Assembly: GCF_001424485.1 (NCBI RefSeq)
Contig: NZ_LMQC01000003.1
Location: 1 to 64,000, forward strand
Source of the DNA: Modestobacter sp. Leaf380
GTDB lineage: Bacteria > Actinomycetota > Actinomycetes > Mycobacteriales > Geodermatophilaceae
Length of the DNA stretch: 64,000 nucleotides
Reading direction: 5' to 3'
This document shows, piece by piece, positions 1-8,610 of this stretch. The translations under genes were made by a program, and so were the position numbers. Each line of letters begins with the position of its first letter. The stretch's first letter is position 1. Under the pieces are notes generated by a model. It had not been told where the DNA came from, did no database searches, and saw nothing but the letters and a program-made list of their open reading frames with translations.

Positions 1-104
1 TCGCCGCCATCAGCACCGTCATCGACACCATCAACGAGACCCAGGCCGTCATCGGCGGCGTCCTCACCGAACAGGTCGCGGTCACCCGCGCCATCCTCGC
101 CTGA
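1..104 (+). CDS. Methyl-accepting chemotaxis protein, C-terminal end (partial)
   Basis: Only the last 33 codons are present; the 5' part lies outside the window. The reading frame encodes an alpha-helical tail with the pattern AISTVIDTINETQAVIGGV followed by a short LTEQ-containing end. This matches the last part of a chemoreceptor signalling domain, where 'I..I..I...I..AVEEQ' heptads normally occur, and it resembles the equivalent stretch of the complete chemoreceptor further along the window. Chemoreceptors pass ligand signals to CheA/CheW at the membrane. The stop codon lies two bases before the GTG of the downstream GGDEF-EAL gene, so the two are probably co-transcribed. Identity rests on a short fragment. 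Confidence 0.6.
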   Translation, partial: AAISTVIDTINETQAVIGGVLTEQVAVTRAILA

Positions 105-106
105 CC

Positions 107-2437
107 GTGTCCACCGGAGACGTGCTCGCACGCCCCGACCCCGAGGCGTCGACGGGGGCCGGAGGCGTGCCGCCCCGGCCCGCAGGGGCCGCGCGGGCGC
201 GGTCCCTGCTGACCCTCACGGGTGGGGCGCTGGCCGGCCGGCTGCTCCTGGCCGGCACGTCCGCCCCCGACGCCGCCTGGTGGTGGGCGGTGGACTCGCT
301 GCTCGTCGGTGCGGTCGTCGTCGGCAGCGCGCTGGCGGCGGTCTCCCCCGGGCCCGGGCACTCCCGACCCGGACCGGTCCGTACCGGCACGACCACGGCG
401 CTGCTGCTGCTGGGGATCGCCGTCGTCCTGGGCCGCCCCGGCCCCTCGGGTGACCGGGGCGAACTGCCGGTCAGCTGCTGGCTGCACGTCGCGGGCCTGG
501 CCGTCCTGGTCGTCGTCACCGCAGCGATCGCGCGGGCGGCCGTCGGCCACGGTGCCCGGGCGCGGGCGTCCCTCGCCGTCGACGTCCTCGGGGCCGCGGT
601 GCTGGTCGCGGTCGCGGGGACACCCGTCGCCGCGAACGCCGCCGCGCTCGGGACGCCGGCCCTCTGGTCGGCCCGCGTCCCCGCCGTGGCCACCGCAACC
701 CTCCTGCTGGCCCTCGTCATCGCCGCGGGCGCGGCCACGCGCGCGGACCGCCGACACCCGTTGACGGCGCTCGTGGTCGCCGCCGCGCTGACCTGGCTCG
801 CGGGCCTGCTGCACCTGCTGCCCGACGCGGTACCCGCGGTGCTGACCTCCACCGTCCAGCTCGCGGCACTGCCGGCGCTGGCCGTCGCGGCGGCTCGGTT
901 GCACCTCCCGGCCCCCCAGCCCGCGCGGCCGGACCGCCCCACGGGCCTGCGGTCGACCGTGCTCCCGCTGCTGGGTGCCGCGGCGGCCGTGGTGGGGGTG
1001 GTCGCCGTCGACCCGGCCCTGCTGCCGGAAGGGTCGGACGTCGTCTTCGTCGCGCTGGGCCTGACCTGTCTGCTGGCCACCGGCTGGCGCGTGCACGCCG
1101 CCCTCCACGCCCCCGACCGCCGGCCCGAGCGGGTGGACGCCACTCTGACCGACCACCTCACCGGTCTCCCGGACCGCCGCGGGCTGCGGGCCCACCTGGA
1201 CGCACTCACCGGGGAGGCCACCGTCCTCGCCGTCGACCTGGACGGCTTCCGCCGGATCAACGAGGAGGCCGGTCACGAGGTCGGCGACCGGGTGCTGGTC
1301 ACGGTCGCGGGGCACCTGGTCCGGCTGGCCGGGACCGACGGCACCGCCGCCCGCATCGACGGGGACGACTTCGCCCTCGTCGTCCCCGGCACCGACCTCG
1401 AGGACGCCTGGGAGCTGGCCGCCCGGGTGCGCCACACCCTCGGCCAGCCCGTCGACGTGGCCGGACACCGGTTCCACCTCAGCGCCAACGTGGGCATCCT
1501 GCTGGGCCACGACGCCCGGCCGGACCCCGGCACCGGCCTGACCGAGTCCCGGACCGACCGGCTGCTGCGCTGCTCGGACCTGGCCCTGCGCGCAGCCCAG
1601 TCCAGCGCCACGGGGTTCGCCGTCCACGACGACGAGGCCTGCCGCGCCGGCTCCGACGACCCGCTGCTCGAGGTCGTGGCCGAACTGCACGCCGCGCTGG
1701 CCTCGGACACCCAGCTCGTCGTCCACCTGCAGCCCCAGCACCGGCTCGACGTCCCGGGCCCGCTGTCGGCGGCCACGCTGCTGGGCTGCGAGGCGCTGCT
1801 GCGCTGGCAGCACCCCGAGCGCGGCCTCGTCGGCCCGGCCACCGTGCTGCGCGCCGCTCGCTCCGGGCACCTCGGGCCGGCCCTGACCGCCCGGGTGCTG
1901 GACCTGGCGCTGACGGCCGCAGCCGGCTGGTGGACGACCCGTCCGGTGCCGGTCTCGGTCAACCTGACCACCGAGGACCTCGACGACGAGTCCCTCCCCC
2001 ACCGCATCGCCGCCGCACTCGCCCACCACGGCCTGCCCGCCGCAGCGCTCACCGTCGAGGTCGTCGAAGACAGCCTCATGCTCGACCCCCGGCGCGCCGT
2101 CCGGACCCTCACCGCGCTGCGCGCCATCGGGCTCACCATCGCCGTCGACGACTACGGCACCGGCTACAGCTCGCTGGCCTACCTGCACCGCCTGCCCGTC
2201 GACGAGGTCAAGTTCGACCGGTCGCTCACCGCCGGGGTCGCCGACGACCACGCAGCCACCGCCATCGTCAAGCACAGCGTGCGGCTGGCCCACGACCTCG
2301 GCCTCACCGTCGTCGCCGAGGGCGTGGAACGCCCGCAGGACCTCGAACGCCTCCGCGAGCTGGGCTGCGACGCCGTCCAGGGGTACCTCACCGGCCGGCC
2401 CGTGCCGCTGGCCGAGTGGAGGGAGCTGCTGGGCTGA
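107..2437 (+). CDS. Membrane GGDEF-EAL protein, probable c-di-GMP phosphodiesterase
   Basis: A 776-residue protein that probably hydrolyses or senses the second messenger cyclic di-GMP at the membrane. About 300 N-terminal residues form a run of hydrophobic segments (roughly eight membrane helices). A GGDEF-like domain follows (about residues 345-505), then a full EAL domain (about 535-775). The GGDEF signature is degenerate: RIDGDDF stands where R-x-GGDEF is expected, so diguanylate cyclase activity is unlikely and the domain may only bind GTP. The EAL domain keeps the expected catalytic residues: CEALLRW near residue 561, the Asn of VNLTTEDL, the DDYGTGYSS loop, the Lys of VKFDRS, EGVE and QGYLTGRP. 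The GTG start sits two bases after the chemoreceptor stop, which implies an operon linking chemotaxis and c-di-GMP signalling. The phosphodiesterase role is inferred from motif conservation. Confidence 0.88.
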   Translation: MSTGDVLARPDPEASTGAGGVPPRPAGAARARSLLTLTGGALAGRLLLAGTSAPDAAWWWAVDSLLVGAVVVGSALAAVSPGPGHSRPGPVRTGTTTALLLLGIAVVLGRPGPSGDRGELPVSCWLHVAGLAVLVVVTAAIARAAVGHGARARASLAVDVLGAAVLVAVAGTPVAANAAALGTPALWSARVPAVATATLLLALVIAAGAATRADRRHPLTALVVAAALTWLAGLLHLLPDAVPAVLTSTVQLAALPALAVAAARLHLPAPQPARPDRPTGLRSTVLPLLGAAAAVVGVVAVDPALLPEGSDVVFVALGLTCLLATGWRVHAALHAPDRRPERVDATLTDHLTGLPDRRGLRAHLDALTGEATVLAVDLDGFRRINEEAGHEVGDRVLVTVAGHLVRLAGTDGTAARIDGDDFALVVPGTDLEDAWELAARVRHTLGQPVDVAGHRFHLSANVGILLGHDARPDPGTGLTESRTDRLLRCSDLALRAAQSSATGFAVHDDEACRAGSDDPLLEVVAELHAALASDTQLVVHLQPQHRLDVPGPLSAATLLGCEALLRWQHPERGLVGPATVLRAARSGHLGPALTARVLDLALTAAAGWWTTRPVPVSVNLTTEDLDDESLPHRIAAALAHHGLPAAALTVEVVEDSLMLDPRRAVRTLTALRAIGLTIAVDDYGTGYSSLAYLHRLPVDEVKFDRSLTAGVADDHAATAIVKHSVRLAHDLGLTVVAEGVERPQDLERLRELGCDAVQGYLTGRPVPLAEWRELLG

Positions 2438-2474
2438 GCCGCCCGGTCCACCGCGGGGCCGGGGACCCGCCGGG

Positions 2475-3119
2475 TCAGCCCAGGTGCGTCCACACCTCGG
2501 CGACGCCCTGCTCGGTCCGGTGCGTCCGCAGCGGCACCGACCGGCCGTAGACCCCGAACCACCGCGGCCCGTCGTAGACCAGGAACCGGTCGCCCAGGCC
2601 CTCGGGCAGCCGGTCGACCTGGCCGGCACGCGGGCCGCCCTCGTGCGCGACCAGCGCCGCCGGCAGCGCCCGCGGCGGGACGCGGCGCGCGGTCCCGGCG
2701 GTGGAGCGGGCCGACCGGCGGGGACCGGCCGGACCGGTGCCCCGGGACGGCGTCCGGAACGGCGTCCGCACGTGACTGGCCCGCAACGCCTCCCGGACCA
2801 CGGGACGGTGACCACCCCGCAGGGTCAGCTCCACCCCGGCCTCGTCCGCCCGGCGGCGGGCGTCGAAGAGGACGCCGACGCCCTCGGCGTCCAGCGCGGT
2901 CACCCGCAGGACGTCGACGGCGACCTCACCCCCCGCGCCGCCCTCCCGGGCGCGGGCCAGCGCCCGTTCCAGGCAGGACTCGAGGGGCACGAGCAAGCCG
3001 CGGACGACCCGTCCGGCGACGGCCACGGTGAGGGGACGACGACCGGGGACGGCCGGGTAGAGGTCGACGGCGAGGGGGCGTTCGCTGGTCCGCGTGGCGG
3101 CAGCGCTGTGCGTGGTCAT
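2475..3119 (-). CDS. STAS-domain protein with C-terminal extension
   Basis: A 214-residue protein. The N-terminal part (about residues 17-112) has the STAS fold pattern of anti-sigma-factor antagonists: a beta strand LTVAVAGRVV, a helix over SCLERALARAR, the strand VAVDVLRVTALDAEGVGVLF, and a final strand VELTLRGG. STAS antagonists normally bind anti-sigma kinases through a Ser/Thr at the start of helix 2; here the equivalent stretch reads TALDAEGVG, so that phosphorylation site is doubtful. The remaining 100 residues are basic and proline-rich, ending in a more ordered segment (RFLVYDGPRWFGVYGRSVPL), and are not recognised. The ATG is chosen because GAGGTG lies just upstream. The gene is monocistronic, with 124 bases before glpD. 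The partner protein is unknown. Confidence 0.7.
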   Translation of the reverse strand: MTTHSAAATRTSERPLAVDLYPAVPGRRPLTVAVAGRVVRGLLVPLESCLERALARAREGGAGGEVAVDVLRVTALDAEGVGVLFDARRRADEAGVELTLRGGHRPVVREALRASHVRTPFRTPSRGTGPAGPRRSARSTAGTARRVPPRALPAALVAHEGGPRAGQVDRLPEGLGDRFLVYDGPRWFGVYGRSVPLRTHRTEQGVAEVWTHLG

Positions 3120-3243
3120 CGGACACCTCGGGACACGAGGGGCGCCGGATCCGCACACGGCAGGCCGGGCCCCGGAGGGTCGACAGCCTGGTCTGAGCTG
3201 ATCCCGAACGTACGGCGCCCCGCGACGCCCCGCACCCGGAGCC

Positions 3244-4758
3244 TCAGGCCTCGGCGAGCACCCGCTCGGCGACGTCCCGGGCCGCCGCCCGGTCGGCCGG
3301 GACGAGCCCCACCCGGGTGCGCCGGTCCAGCAGGTCGGCCACCGAGCGCGCCCCCTCCGCCCGGACGGCGAACCGCAGCTCCCCCACCGTCTCGACCCGT
3401 CCCGGCGCCACCGGGTCGCCGCCCAGGGCGTGCACCGCGGGGGCCTCGGTGCCGTACCGCCCGACCAGCCGGGACGGCGCGTCGACCCGGTCCAGCGCCC
3501 GCCGGGGCGCCGCGCCGACCAGCGGCAGGCCGGCCGTCGGCGAGCGGCGGGCACCGCGCCCCAACCGCTCCACCACCGCGTCCACGGTCTCCTCGGCCAT
3601 CGCCCGGTACGTGGTGAGCTTCCCGCCGACGACGGTGAGCACCCCGCCCGACCGGTGCAGCAGGTGCCGGCGGGACAGGTCGGCCGTGGCGTCCCCGGGC
3701 CCGGTCCCGGCCGACGCCGGGAGCACCAGCGGGCGCAGCCCGGCGTGCGCGCCGACGACGTCCGCGGGGGTCAACGGGTCGGCGAGCACCCGGTTGACCG
3801 TGGCCAGCAGCTGGGCGACCTCGGCGGCGGAGGGGACGGGGTCCGCGTCGGGCACCGGGCCCTCCACCGGCTCGTCGGTGATCCCCAGGTGCACGTACCC
3901 GGTGGCCTGCGGCAGCGCGAAGACGTACCGGGAGCGGGACCCCGGCAGCGGCACGGTCAGCGCGGCGGTCGGCGAGCCCAGCCGGTCGGCCCGCAGCACC
4001 AGGTGCGACCCGCGCGAGGGCATCAGCCGGACGCCGTCGTCCAGGGCGGCCGACCACACCCCTGCCGCGACGACCACGACCCCGGCCTCCACCGCGACGC
4101 GCCCGCCCTCGACCTCCACGGTGACCACCGACCCGGCCCGGCCGGGGTCCACGCCCACGACTCGCGCACCGGTGAGCACCGACGCGCCGCGCCCGGCCGC
4201 CGTGCGCGCCAGGGCGACGACCAGCCGGGCGTCGTCGACGAGGCGGCCGTCCCAGAACGCCACCCCGCCCCGCCCGGGGCGCACCGCCGGGGTCCACGCG
4301 GCCACCTCGGCCCGGGAGACCCGGCGGCTGCGCGGCAGCGACCCCCGGCCGCCGGCCACCGAGGAGCGGACGGCGTCCCCGAGCACCCCGCCCAGGCCGG
4401 CGACGGCGCTGACGTCCCGGCCGGCGACGTCGGGGACCAGGAAGGCCAGCGGCGACACCAGGTGCGGCGCGGTGGTGCCCATCAGCACCGCGCGCTCGCG
4501 GGCGGACTCCCGGGCCAGACCCACCTCGCCGTGCGCCAGGTAGCGCAACCCGCCGTGCACCAGCTTGGAGGACCAGCGGCTGGTGCCCGACGCCAGGTCG
4601 TCGCGCTCGCACAGCAGCACCGACAACCCACGCGACGCCGCGTCCAACGCCACGCCCGCCCCGGTCACCCCGCCCCCGACGACCAGCACGTCGACCCGGC
4701 TGCCCAGCCGCTCCAGGTCGCGCGACCGGCGGGCGTCGTCGAGCAGCGTCGCGTCCAC
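3244..4758 (-). CDS. glpD: Glycerol-3-phosphate dehydrogenase (FAD-dependent)
   Basis: A 504-residue FAD-dependent enzyme that oxidises sn-glycerol-3-phosphate to dihydroxyacetone phosphate and feeds electrons to the quinone pool at the inner face of the membrane. Family marks: the dinucleotide-binding motif VVGGGVTGAGVALDAASRG near residue 24, the GlpD block SSKLVHGGLRYL, the substrate/FAD motif GLRPLV, and GGKLTTYR, followed by the C-terminal helical domain. Length matches the family. The GTG start is preceded by GGAGGG with good spacing. It is divergent from the AGPS-like flavoprotein gene with only 33 bases between the two starts, so the promoters must overlap or lie inside the coding ends. 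The same pairing (glpD next to an AGPS-like oxidase) is known in mycobacteria, supporting a shared glycerolipid role. Confidence 0.93.
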   Translation of the reverse strand: MDATLLDDARRSRDLERLGSRVDVLVVGGGVTGAGVALDAASRGLSVLLCERDDLASGTSRWSSKLVHGGLRYLAHGEVGLARESARERAVLMGTTAPHLVSPLAFLVPDVAGRDVSAVAGLGGVLGDAVRSSVAGGRGSLPRSRRVSRAEVAAWTPAVRPGRGGVAFWDGRLVDDARLVVALARTAAGRGASVLTGARVVGVDPGRAGSVVTVEVEGGRVAVEAGVVVVAAGVWSAALDDGVRLMPSRGSHLVLRADRLGSPTAALTVPLPGSRSRYVFALPQATGYVHLGITDEPVEGPVPDADPVPSAAEVAQLLATVNRVLADPLTPADVVGAHAGLRPLVLPASAGTGPGDATADLSRRHLLHRSGGVLTVVGGKLTTYRAMAEETVDAVVERLGRGARRSPTAGLPLVGAAPRRALDRVDAPSRLVGRYGTEAPAVHALGGDPVAPGRVETVGELRFAVRAEGARSVADLLDRRTRVGLVPADRAAARDVAERVLAEA

Positions 4759-4791
4759 GTCCCCACCCTCCCAGGCAGGCAGACTGTCCCG

Positions 4792-6483
4792 GTGAGCGCA
4801 CAGCCGGAACTGACCATCCAGGGCTGGGGCCCCGCCGGCTCCCGCGTCGCGCACGTCGCCGACGGCGGCGACCGGCTGGAGCTGACCGCGGACGCCTCGC
4901 TCAAGCAGGCGCTGCCCAAGGCCGCCCGCAAGCACCTGTCCCGCGAGCTGGGCTGGACGCCGCGGCACACCCCGCCGGTCCCGGTCGCCGACATCGCGCT
5001 GGCGGCGTCCCGGCTGCCGGAGGACGTGCGGGTCGCGCTGGTCGGTCTGCTGGGCGCGGAGAACGTCCGCGACGACCGGGAGTCCCGGCTGCGGCGCACC
5101 GGCGGCAAGAGCTACCTGGACCTGGTCCGCCGCCGCTCCGGCGACGCCTCCGACGCCCCCGACGCCGTCCTCACCCCGGCGGACACCGAGCAGACCGCCG
5201 CCGTGCTCGCCCTGTGCAGCGCCCACGGCGTCGTCGTGGTGCCCTTCGGCGGGGGGACCAGCGTGGTCGGCGGGCTGTCCGGCGCGGACGCCGACGACCG
5301 CCCCGTCGTCGTGGTCGACCTGGGCCGGATGTCGGCGGTCAAGGCCCTGGACGTGCCCTCCTCGCTGGTCACCGTCGGCCCGGGCATGCGGGGACCGGCC
5401 CTGGAGGAGGCGCTGAGCACCGACGGGCTGACCCTGGGCCACCTGCCGCAGAGCTGGGAGTTCGCCACCCTCGGCGGGTACGCCGCCACCCGCTCGGCCG
5501 GCCAGTCCTCGACCGGCGTGGGCCGGTTCGACGACCTGGTGGCCGGGCTCACCCTGGCCACCCCGGTGGGCGTGCTCGAGCTGGGCAGCCCGCCCGCCTC
5601 GGCCGCCGGCCCCGACCTGCTGGGCCTGGCGCTGGGCTCCGAGGGCTCCCTGGGCGTCATCACCGAGCTGCGCCTGCGGGTCCGGCCCACCCCGCGCACC
5701 ACCGAGTACGAGGGCTGGTCCACCCGCAGCTGGGCCGCCGGGCTCGCCGCCCTGCAGCGGCTGGCCCGGCACGACCTGCTGCCCGACGTCGTCCGGCTCA
5801 GCGACCCCGACGAGACCCGCGCCAACCTGCTGCTGTCCTCCTCGGCCGGCGCCCGCGCGCTGCGCGGCGCGCTGCGGGCCCGCCGGCACGGCGAGGGCTG
5901 CCTGCTGGTGCTGGGCTGGGAGGGGCTGCCCACCATCGTGGCGGCCCGGAAGCGGGCGGCGTCGTCCCTGCTGCGCGAGGACGGCGCCTCGCGGCTGGGC
6001 ACCCGGGTCGGCGAGGCGTGGCGGGCCGGCCGCTTCTCCGCCCCCTACCTGCGCGACCAGCTGCTCGACCACGGCCTGCTGGTCGAGACCCTGGAGACGG
6101 CGGCGACCTGGTCGGCGCTGCCCACGGTCTACGACGCGGTCCGGCGGGCACTGCGGGACTCCCTGGGCGGCCGGGACTCCCGGCCGCTGGTGATGACCCA
6201 CCTCTCGCACGGCTACGCCACCGGCGCCTCGCTCTACGTGACCGTGCTCGCCGACCGGGACGACGCCCTCCCGCTGCAGCAGTGGCTGGGCGCCAAGCGG
6301 GCCGCCACCGACGCGCTGCTGGCCGCCGGCGGCACGCTGACCCACCACCACGCCGTCGGCGCCGACCACCGGCCGTGGATGGAGCAGGAGGTGGGCGCGC
6401 TGGGCGTCGACGTGCTGCGTGCGGTCAAGGACCGGTTGGACCCCCGCGGCATCTGCAACCCGGGCGTGCTGCTGCCCGGGTGA
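4792..6483 (+). CDS. FAD-binding oxidase, alkyl-dihydroxyacetonephosphate synthase-like
   Basis: A 563-residue flavoprotein of the VAO/PCMH family. The FAD-binding domain carries VVVVPFGGGTSVVGGLSG near residue 147 and SAGQSSTGVGRFDDLV plus GSEGSLGVIT further on. The C-terminal oxidase domain has the triple His of LTHHHAVG (H518-H520), the motif that marks alkylglycerone-phosphate synthases, and ends with DPRGICNPGVLLPG. Eukaryotic members exchange the acyl chain of acyl-DHAP for a fatty alcohol in ether-lipid synthesis; actinobacterial members are mostly uncharacterised and could instead oxidise a 2-hydroxy acid. The location opposite glpD, which makes DHAP, fits a DHAP-linked lipid role (inference). 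The GTG start gives MSAQPELTIQGWGP, the conserved N-terminus in this family. Confidence 0.8.
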   Translation: MSAQPELTIQGWGPAGSRVAHVADGGDRLELTADASLKQALPKAARKHLSRELGWTPRHTPPVPVADIALAASRLPEDVRVALVGLLGAENVRDDRESRLRRTGGKSYLDLVRRRSGDASDAPDAVLTPADTEQTAAVLALCSAHGVVVVPFGGGTSVVGGLSGADADDRPVVVVDLGRMSAVKALDVPSSLVTVGPGMRGPALEEALSTDGLTLGHLPQSWEFATLGGYAATRSAGQSSTGVGRFDDLVAGLTLATPVGVLELGSPPASAAGPDLLGLALGSEGSLGVITELRLRVRPTPRTTEYEGWSTRSWAAGLAALQRLARHDLLPDVVRLSDPDETRANLLLSSSAGARALRGALRARRHGEGCLLVLGWEGLPTIVAARKRAASSLLREDGASRLGTRVGEAWRAGRFSAPYLRDQLLDHGLLVETLETAATWSALPTVYDAVRRALRDSLGGRDSRPLVMTHLSHGYATGASLYVTVLADRDDALPLQQWLGAKRAATDALLAAGGTLTHHHAVGADHRPWMEQEVGALGVDVLRAVKDRLDPRGICNPGVLLPG

Positions 6484-6551
6484 CCGCCCACCACCCGCCG
6501 GTGGGGACCCACACACCCACGGTGACCTGCACCGACCCGGCGGGACCGGGG

Positions 6552-6575
6552 GTTTGGGCGGGGCCCGCTGGGTGT
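6552..6575 (+). promoter_or_regulatory. Sigma-B/sigma-F-like promoter upstream of STAS gene
   Basis: GTTT, a 14-base spacer, then GGGTGT. This resembles actinobacterial general-stress sigma-B/F promoters (GTTT-N14-17-GGGTAT). The predicted transcript would start a few bases before the ATG of the downstream anti-sigma antagonist. One base of the -10 differs from consensus. Promoter activity is inferred. Confidence 0.45.
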
Positions 6576-6587
6576 ACACAGACGGGC

Positions 6588-6938
6588 ATGACCGAGCCTG
6601 CTGAGAACGTCGAGTCCACGGCTCCCGAGCACGGTTCCATCACGCTGTCGGAGGACGGGTCGCTGATCGTCGTCACCGGCGAGATCGACAAGGACGTCGT
6701 CCGGCACTTCCGGGTGACCGTCCGCCCGTCGCAGTGGCCGGCCCGGGTCGACGCCCGCGGGGTCACCTTCATGAGCTCGGCGGGCCTGGAGCTGATGGTC
6801 CACCTGGCCCGCAAGCAGAAGCGTGCCGGCGGCGAGCTGGAGCTGATCGACCCGCCGACGTCGCTGCGCCTGCTGCTGAACCAGACCGGCCTCAACCGGG
6901 TGTTCCGCTCGGTGCCGGCCCCCGCCGCGCCGGCCTGA
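6588..6938 (+). CDS. STAS-domain anti-anti-sigma factor
   Basis: A 116-residue, nearly single-domain STAS protein like SpoIIAA/RsbV. These proteins release a sigma factor by binding its anti-sigma kinase. The fold is visible as the strand [16 protein letters not shown], the strand [21 protein letters not shown] (with the phospho-acceptor motif MSSAGLELM, where the second Ser is the usual kinase target), the strand GELELIDPP, and the final helix [15 protein letters not shown], a typical RsbV/SpoIIAA ending. The upstream sequence resembles a general-stress promoter, suggesting feedback within a stress-sigma circuit. No anti-sigma kinase or sigma gene is adjacent, so the partner is elsewhere. 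Confidence 0.87.
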   Translation: MTEPAENVESTAPEHGSITLSEDGSLIVVTGEIDKDVVRHFRVTVRPSQWPARVDARGVTFMSSAGLELMVHLARKQKRAGGELELIDPPTSLRLLLNQTGLNRVFRSVPAPAAPA

Positions 6939-6944
6939 CCCCGC

Positions 6945-6965
6945 ACCCGGCCCCACCGGCCGGGT
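6945..6965. terminator. Bidirectional hairpin terminator
   Basis: ACCCGGCC, a 5-base loop, then GGCCGGGT lies exactly between two convergent genes and touches the stop of the leftward one. There is no T-tract, which is usual in actinobacteria. Confidence 0.6.
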
Positions 6966-7207
6966 CAGTCCCGGCGGGACACCGGCGGGAGCAACGCCGC
7001 GACGGTGCGGGCGGCGAACCCACCGACCACGGCCGACAGCAGGGCGATCACCAGCACGAACCCGCCCCCGACCTGGTCGGCACCCAGCGCGTGCAGGGCG
7101 AAGAAGCACAGCGCGGCGACCAGCACCGCCAGTCCCAGGCCCAGCACGACGACGAACCAGGTGGGCTGCCCGGACGAGGGCTCGGCGGGGACGCGCGGGT
7201 CGGTCAC
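6965..7207 (-). CDS. Small two-helix membrane protein of unknown function
   Basis: An 80-residue protein with a short polar N-terminus ([16 protein letters not shown]), two hydrophobic helices ([21 protein letters not shown] and [20 protein letters not shown]) and a short basic tail. It is probably an inner-membrane protein; no family is recognised. The GTG start is chosen over one farther upstream because the upstream start would overlap the divergent arginine deiminase gene and GGGAG is placed well for this GTG. The 56 bases to arcA must hold both promoters. Confidence 0.6.
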   Translation of the reverse strand: MTDPRVPAEPSSGQPTWFVVVLGLGLAVLVAALCFFALHALGADQVGGGFVLVIALLSAVVGGFAARTVAALLPPVSRRD

Positions 7208-7263
7208 CGGGACAGTCTCCCCCGGCTGGACCGCGGGGAGTGCAGCCGCCAGGCTCTCTCCCC

Positions 7264-8496
7264 ATGAGCGCACCCCTCCCCCAGGTCACCAGCGAGGTGG
7301 GCCGGCTGCGCACCGTCGTGCTGCACCGCCCGGGCGCCGAGCTGCGCCGGCTCACCCCGCGCAACAACGACCAGCTGCTCTTCGACGGCGTGCCCTGGGT
7401 GGCCCGCGCTCAGGAGGAGCACGACGCGTTCGCCGAGGCCCTGCGCACCCGCGACGTCGAGGTGCTGCACCTGGACCGGCTGCTGGCCGACGTCATGGCC
7501 GTGCCGACGGCCCGCGAGGAGCTCATCGCCTCCGCCGTCGACGACCCCCGGCTGGGCGCCACCCTGCGGCACGTCACCGCCGACCACCTCGCGGGCCTGG
7601 CCCCCGACGACCTGGCCGCCGTCCTCATCGCGGGCCTGGCCCACGACGAGCTGCCCGGTGGCCGCGGGCTGGCCTTCGAGCTGATGACCCGCGGGGACTT
7701 CGTCGTCCCACCGCTGCCCAACCTGCTCTTCACCCGGGACTCTTCGGTGTGGGTCGGCGGTCAGGTCGCCGTCACCTCGCTGGCCATGCCGGCCCGGCAC
7801 CGGGAGTCCACGATCACCCGGGCCGTCTACAGCCACCACCCGCGCTTCGCCGGCGCCGAGCAGCTCTACGACTCCTCGCTCGAGCACCTCGAGGGCGGTG
7901 ACGTCCTCGCGCTGGCCCCGGGCGTGCTGGCCGTGGGCGTCGGTGAGCGGACCACCGCCGGCGGTGCCGAGCGGCTGGCCCGGCGCGCGTTCGCCCGCGG
8001 CCTGGCGCACACCGTGCTGGTCGTCCCGGTGCCGCAGGAGCGGGCCACCATGCACCTGGACACGATCTGCACGATGGTCGACGTCGACGCGGTGGTCATG
8101 TACCCCGCCCTCGCCGACCACCTGGTCGCCTGGACCGTCACCGCCGGCGAGCAGCTCCCCGACGACGCCGACAGCACCGAGCTGCGGGTCACCGGGCCCG
8201 AGCCGCTGCTGACCGCCGCGGCGACCGCGATGGGGATCGAGCGACTGCGGGTGATCGACACCGGCCTGGACCCGGTGACCGCCGAACGGGAGCAGTGGGA
8301 CGACGGCAACAACACCCTGGCCCTGGCACCGCGCCTGGCGGTGGCCTACGAGCGGAACACCGTCACCAACGCGGCCCTGGAGGCTGCCGGCATCGAGGTC
8401 GTCCGGATCGCCGGGTCCGAGCTGGGCAGCGGCCGTGGCGGTCCGCGCTGCATGAGCTGCCCGGTCGTCCGGGACCCGCTGCCGGCGGCCCCCTGA
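7264..8496 (+). CDS. arcA: Arginine deiminase
   Basis: A 410-residue enzyme converting L-arginine to L-citrulline and ammonia in the cytoplasm. Diagnostic features are [10 protein letters not shown] at the N-terminus, the substrate-binding [15 protein letters not shown], the catalytic His region [15 protein letters not shown], and the nucleophilic cysteine C396 in [15 protein letters not shown] at the C-terminus. Length matches bacterial ArcA. The usual partners of the energy-yielding pathway (arcB ornithine carbamoyltransferase, arcC carbamate kinase, arcD antiporter) are not beside it, so it may serve acid or nitrogen metabolism or rely on unlinked genes. The start is the ATG giving [17 protein letters not shown] long hairpin follows the gene and may end its transcript. 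Confidence 0.95.
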   Translation: MSAPLPQVTSEVGRLRTVVLHRPGAELRRLTPRNNDQLLFDGVPWVARAQEEHDAFAEALRTRDVEVLHLDRLLADVMAVPTAREELIASAVDDPRLGATLRHVTADHLAGLAPDDLAAVLIAGLAHDELPGGRGLAFELMTRGDFVVPPLPNLLFTRDSSVWVGGQVAVTSLAMPARHRESTITRAVYSHHPRFAGAEQLYDSSLEHLEGGDVLALAPGVLAVGVGERTTAGGAERLARRAFARGLAHTVLVVPVPQERATMHLDTICTMVDVDAVVMYPALADHLVAWTVTAGEQLPDDADSTELRVTGPEPLLTAAATAMGIERLRVIDTGLDPVTAEREQWDDGNNTLALAPRLAVAYERNTVTNAALEAAGIEVVRIAGSELGSGRGGPRCMSCPVVRDPLPAAP

Positions 8497-8545
8497 CCCC
8501 GCACCCGCCGCCCGCTGGCCCCCGCCCGCCACCGCCGGTCGGCGT

Positions 8546-8602
8546 CGAGTGACACGTGAGCGTGGACGTGACGAGCCGACGTCCACGCTGACGTGTCACT
8601 CG
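8546..8602. repeat. 57-bp near-perfect inverted repeat
   Basis: Two 24-base arms (left arm starts CGAGTGACACGT, right arm ends ACGTGTCACTCG) match at 23 of 24 positions around a 9-base loop. It lies after arcA and before the SMR operator. It could be a strong terminator for arcA, but the arms are much longer than other terminators in the window and there is no T-tract, so a palindromic repeat-element (REP-like) origin is also possible. Confidence 0.75.
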
Positions 8603-8610
8603 CGTCGGAC

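Noticed and set aside
107-2437. Active diguanylate cyclase function of the GGDEF-EAL protein
   Set aside because: The signature reads DGDDF rather than GGDEF/GGEEF, so synthesis of c-di-GMP is unlikely.
3244-6579. An open minus-strand frame of more than 1,000 codons running across glpD and the AGPS-like gene
   Set aside because: Only the glpD part has recognisable domains. The rest is antisense to the flavoprotein and has the low-complexity composition typical of antisense frames in very GC-rich DNA.
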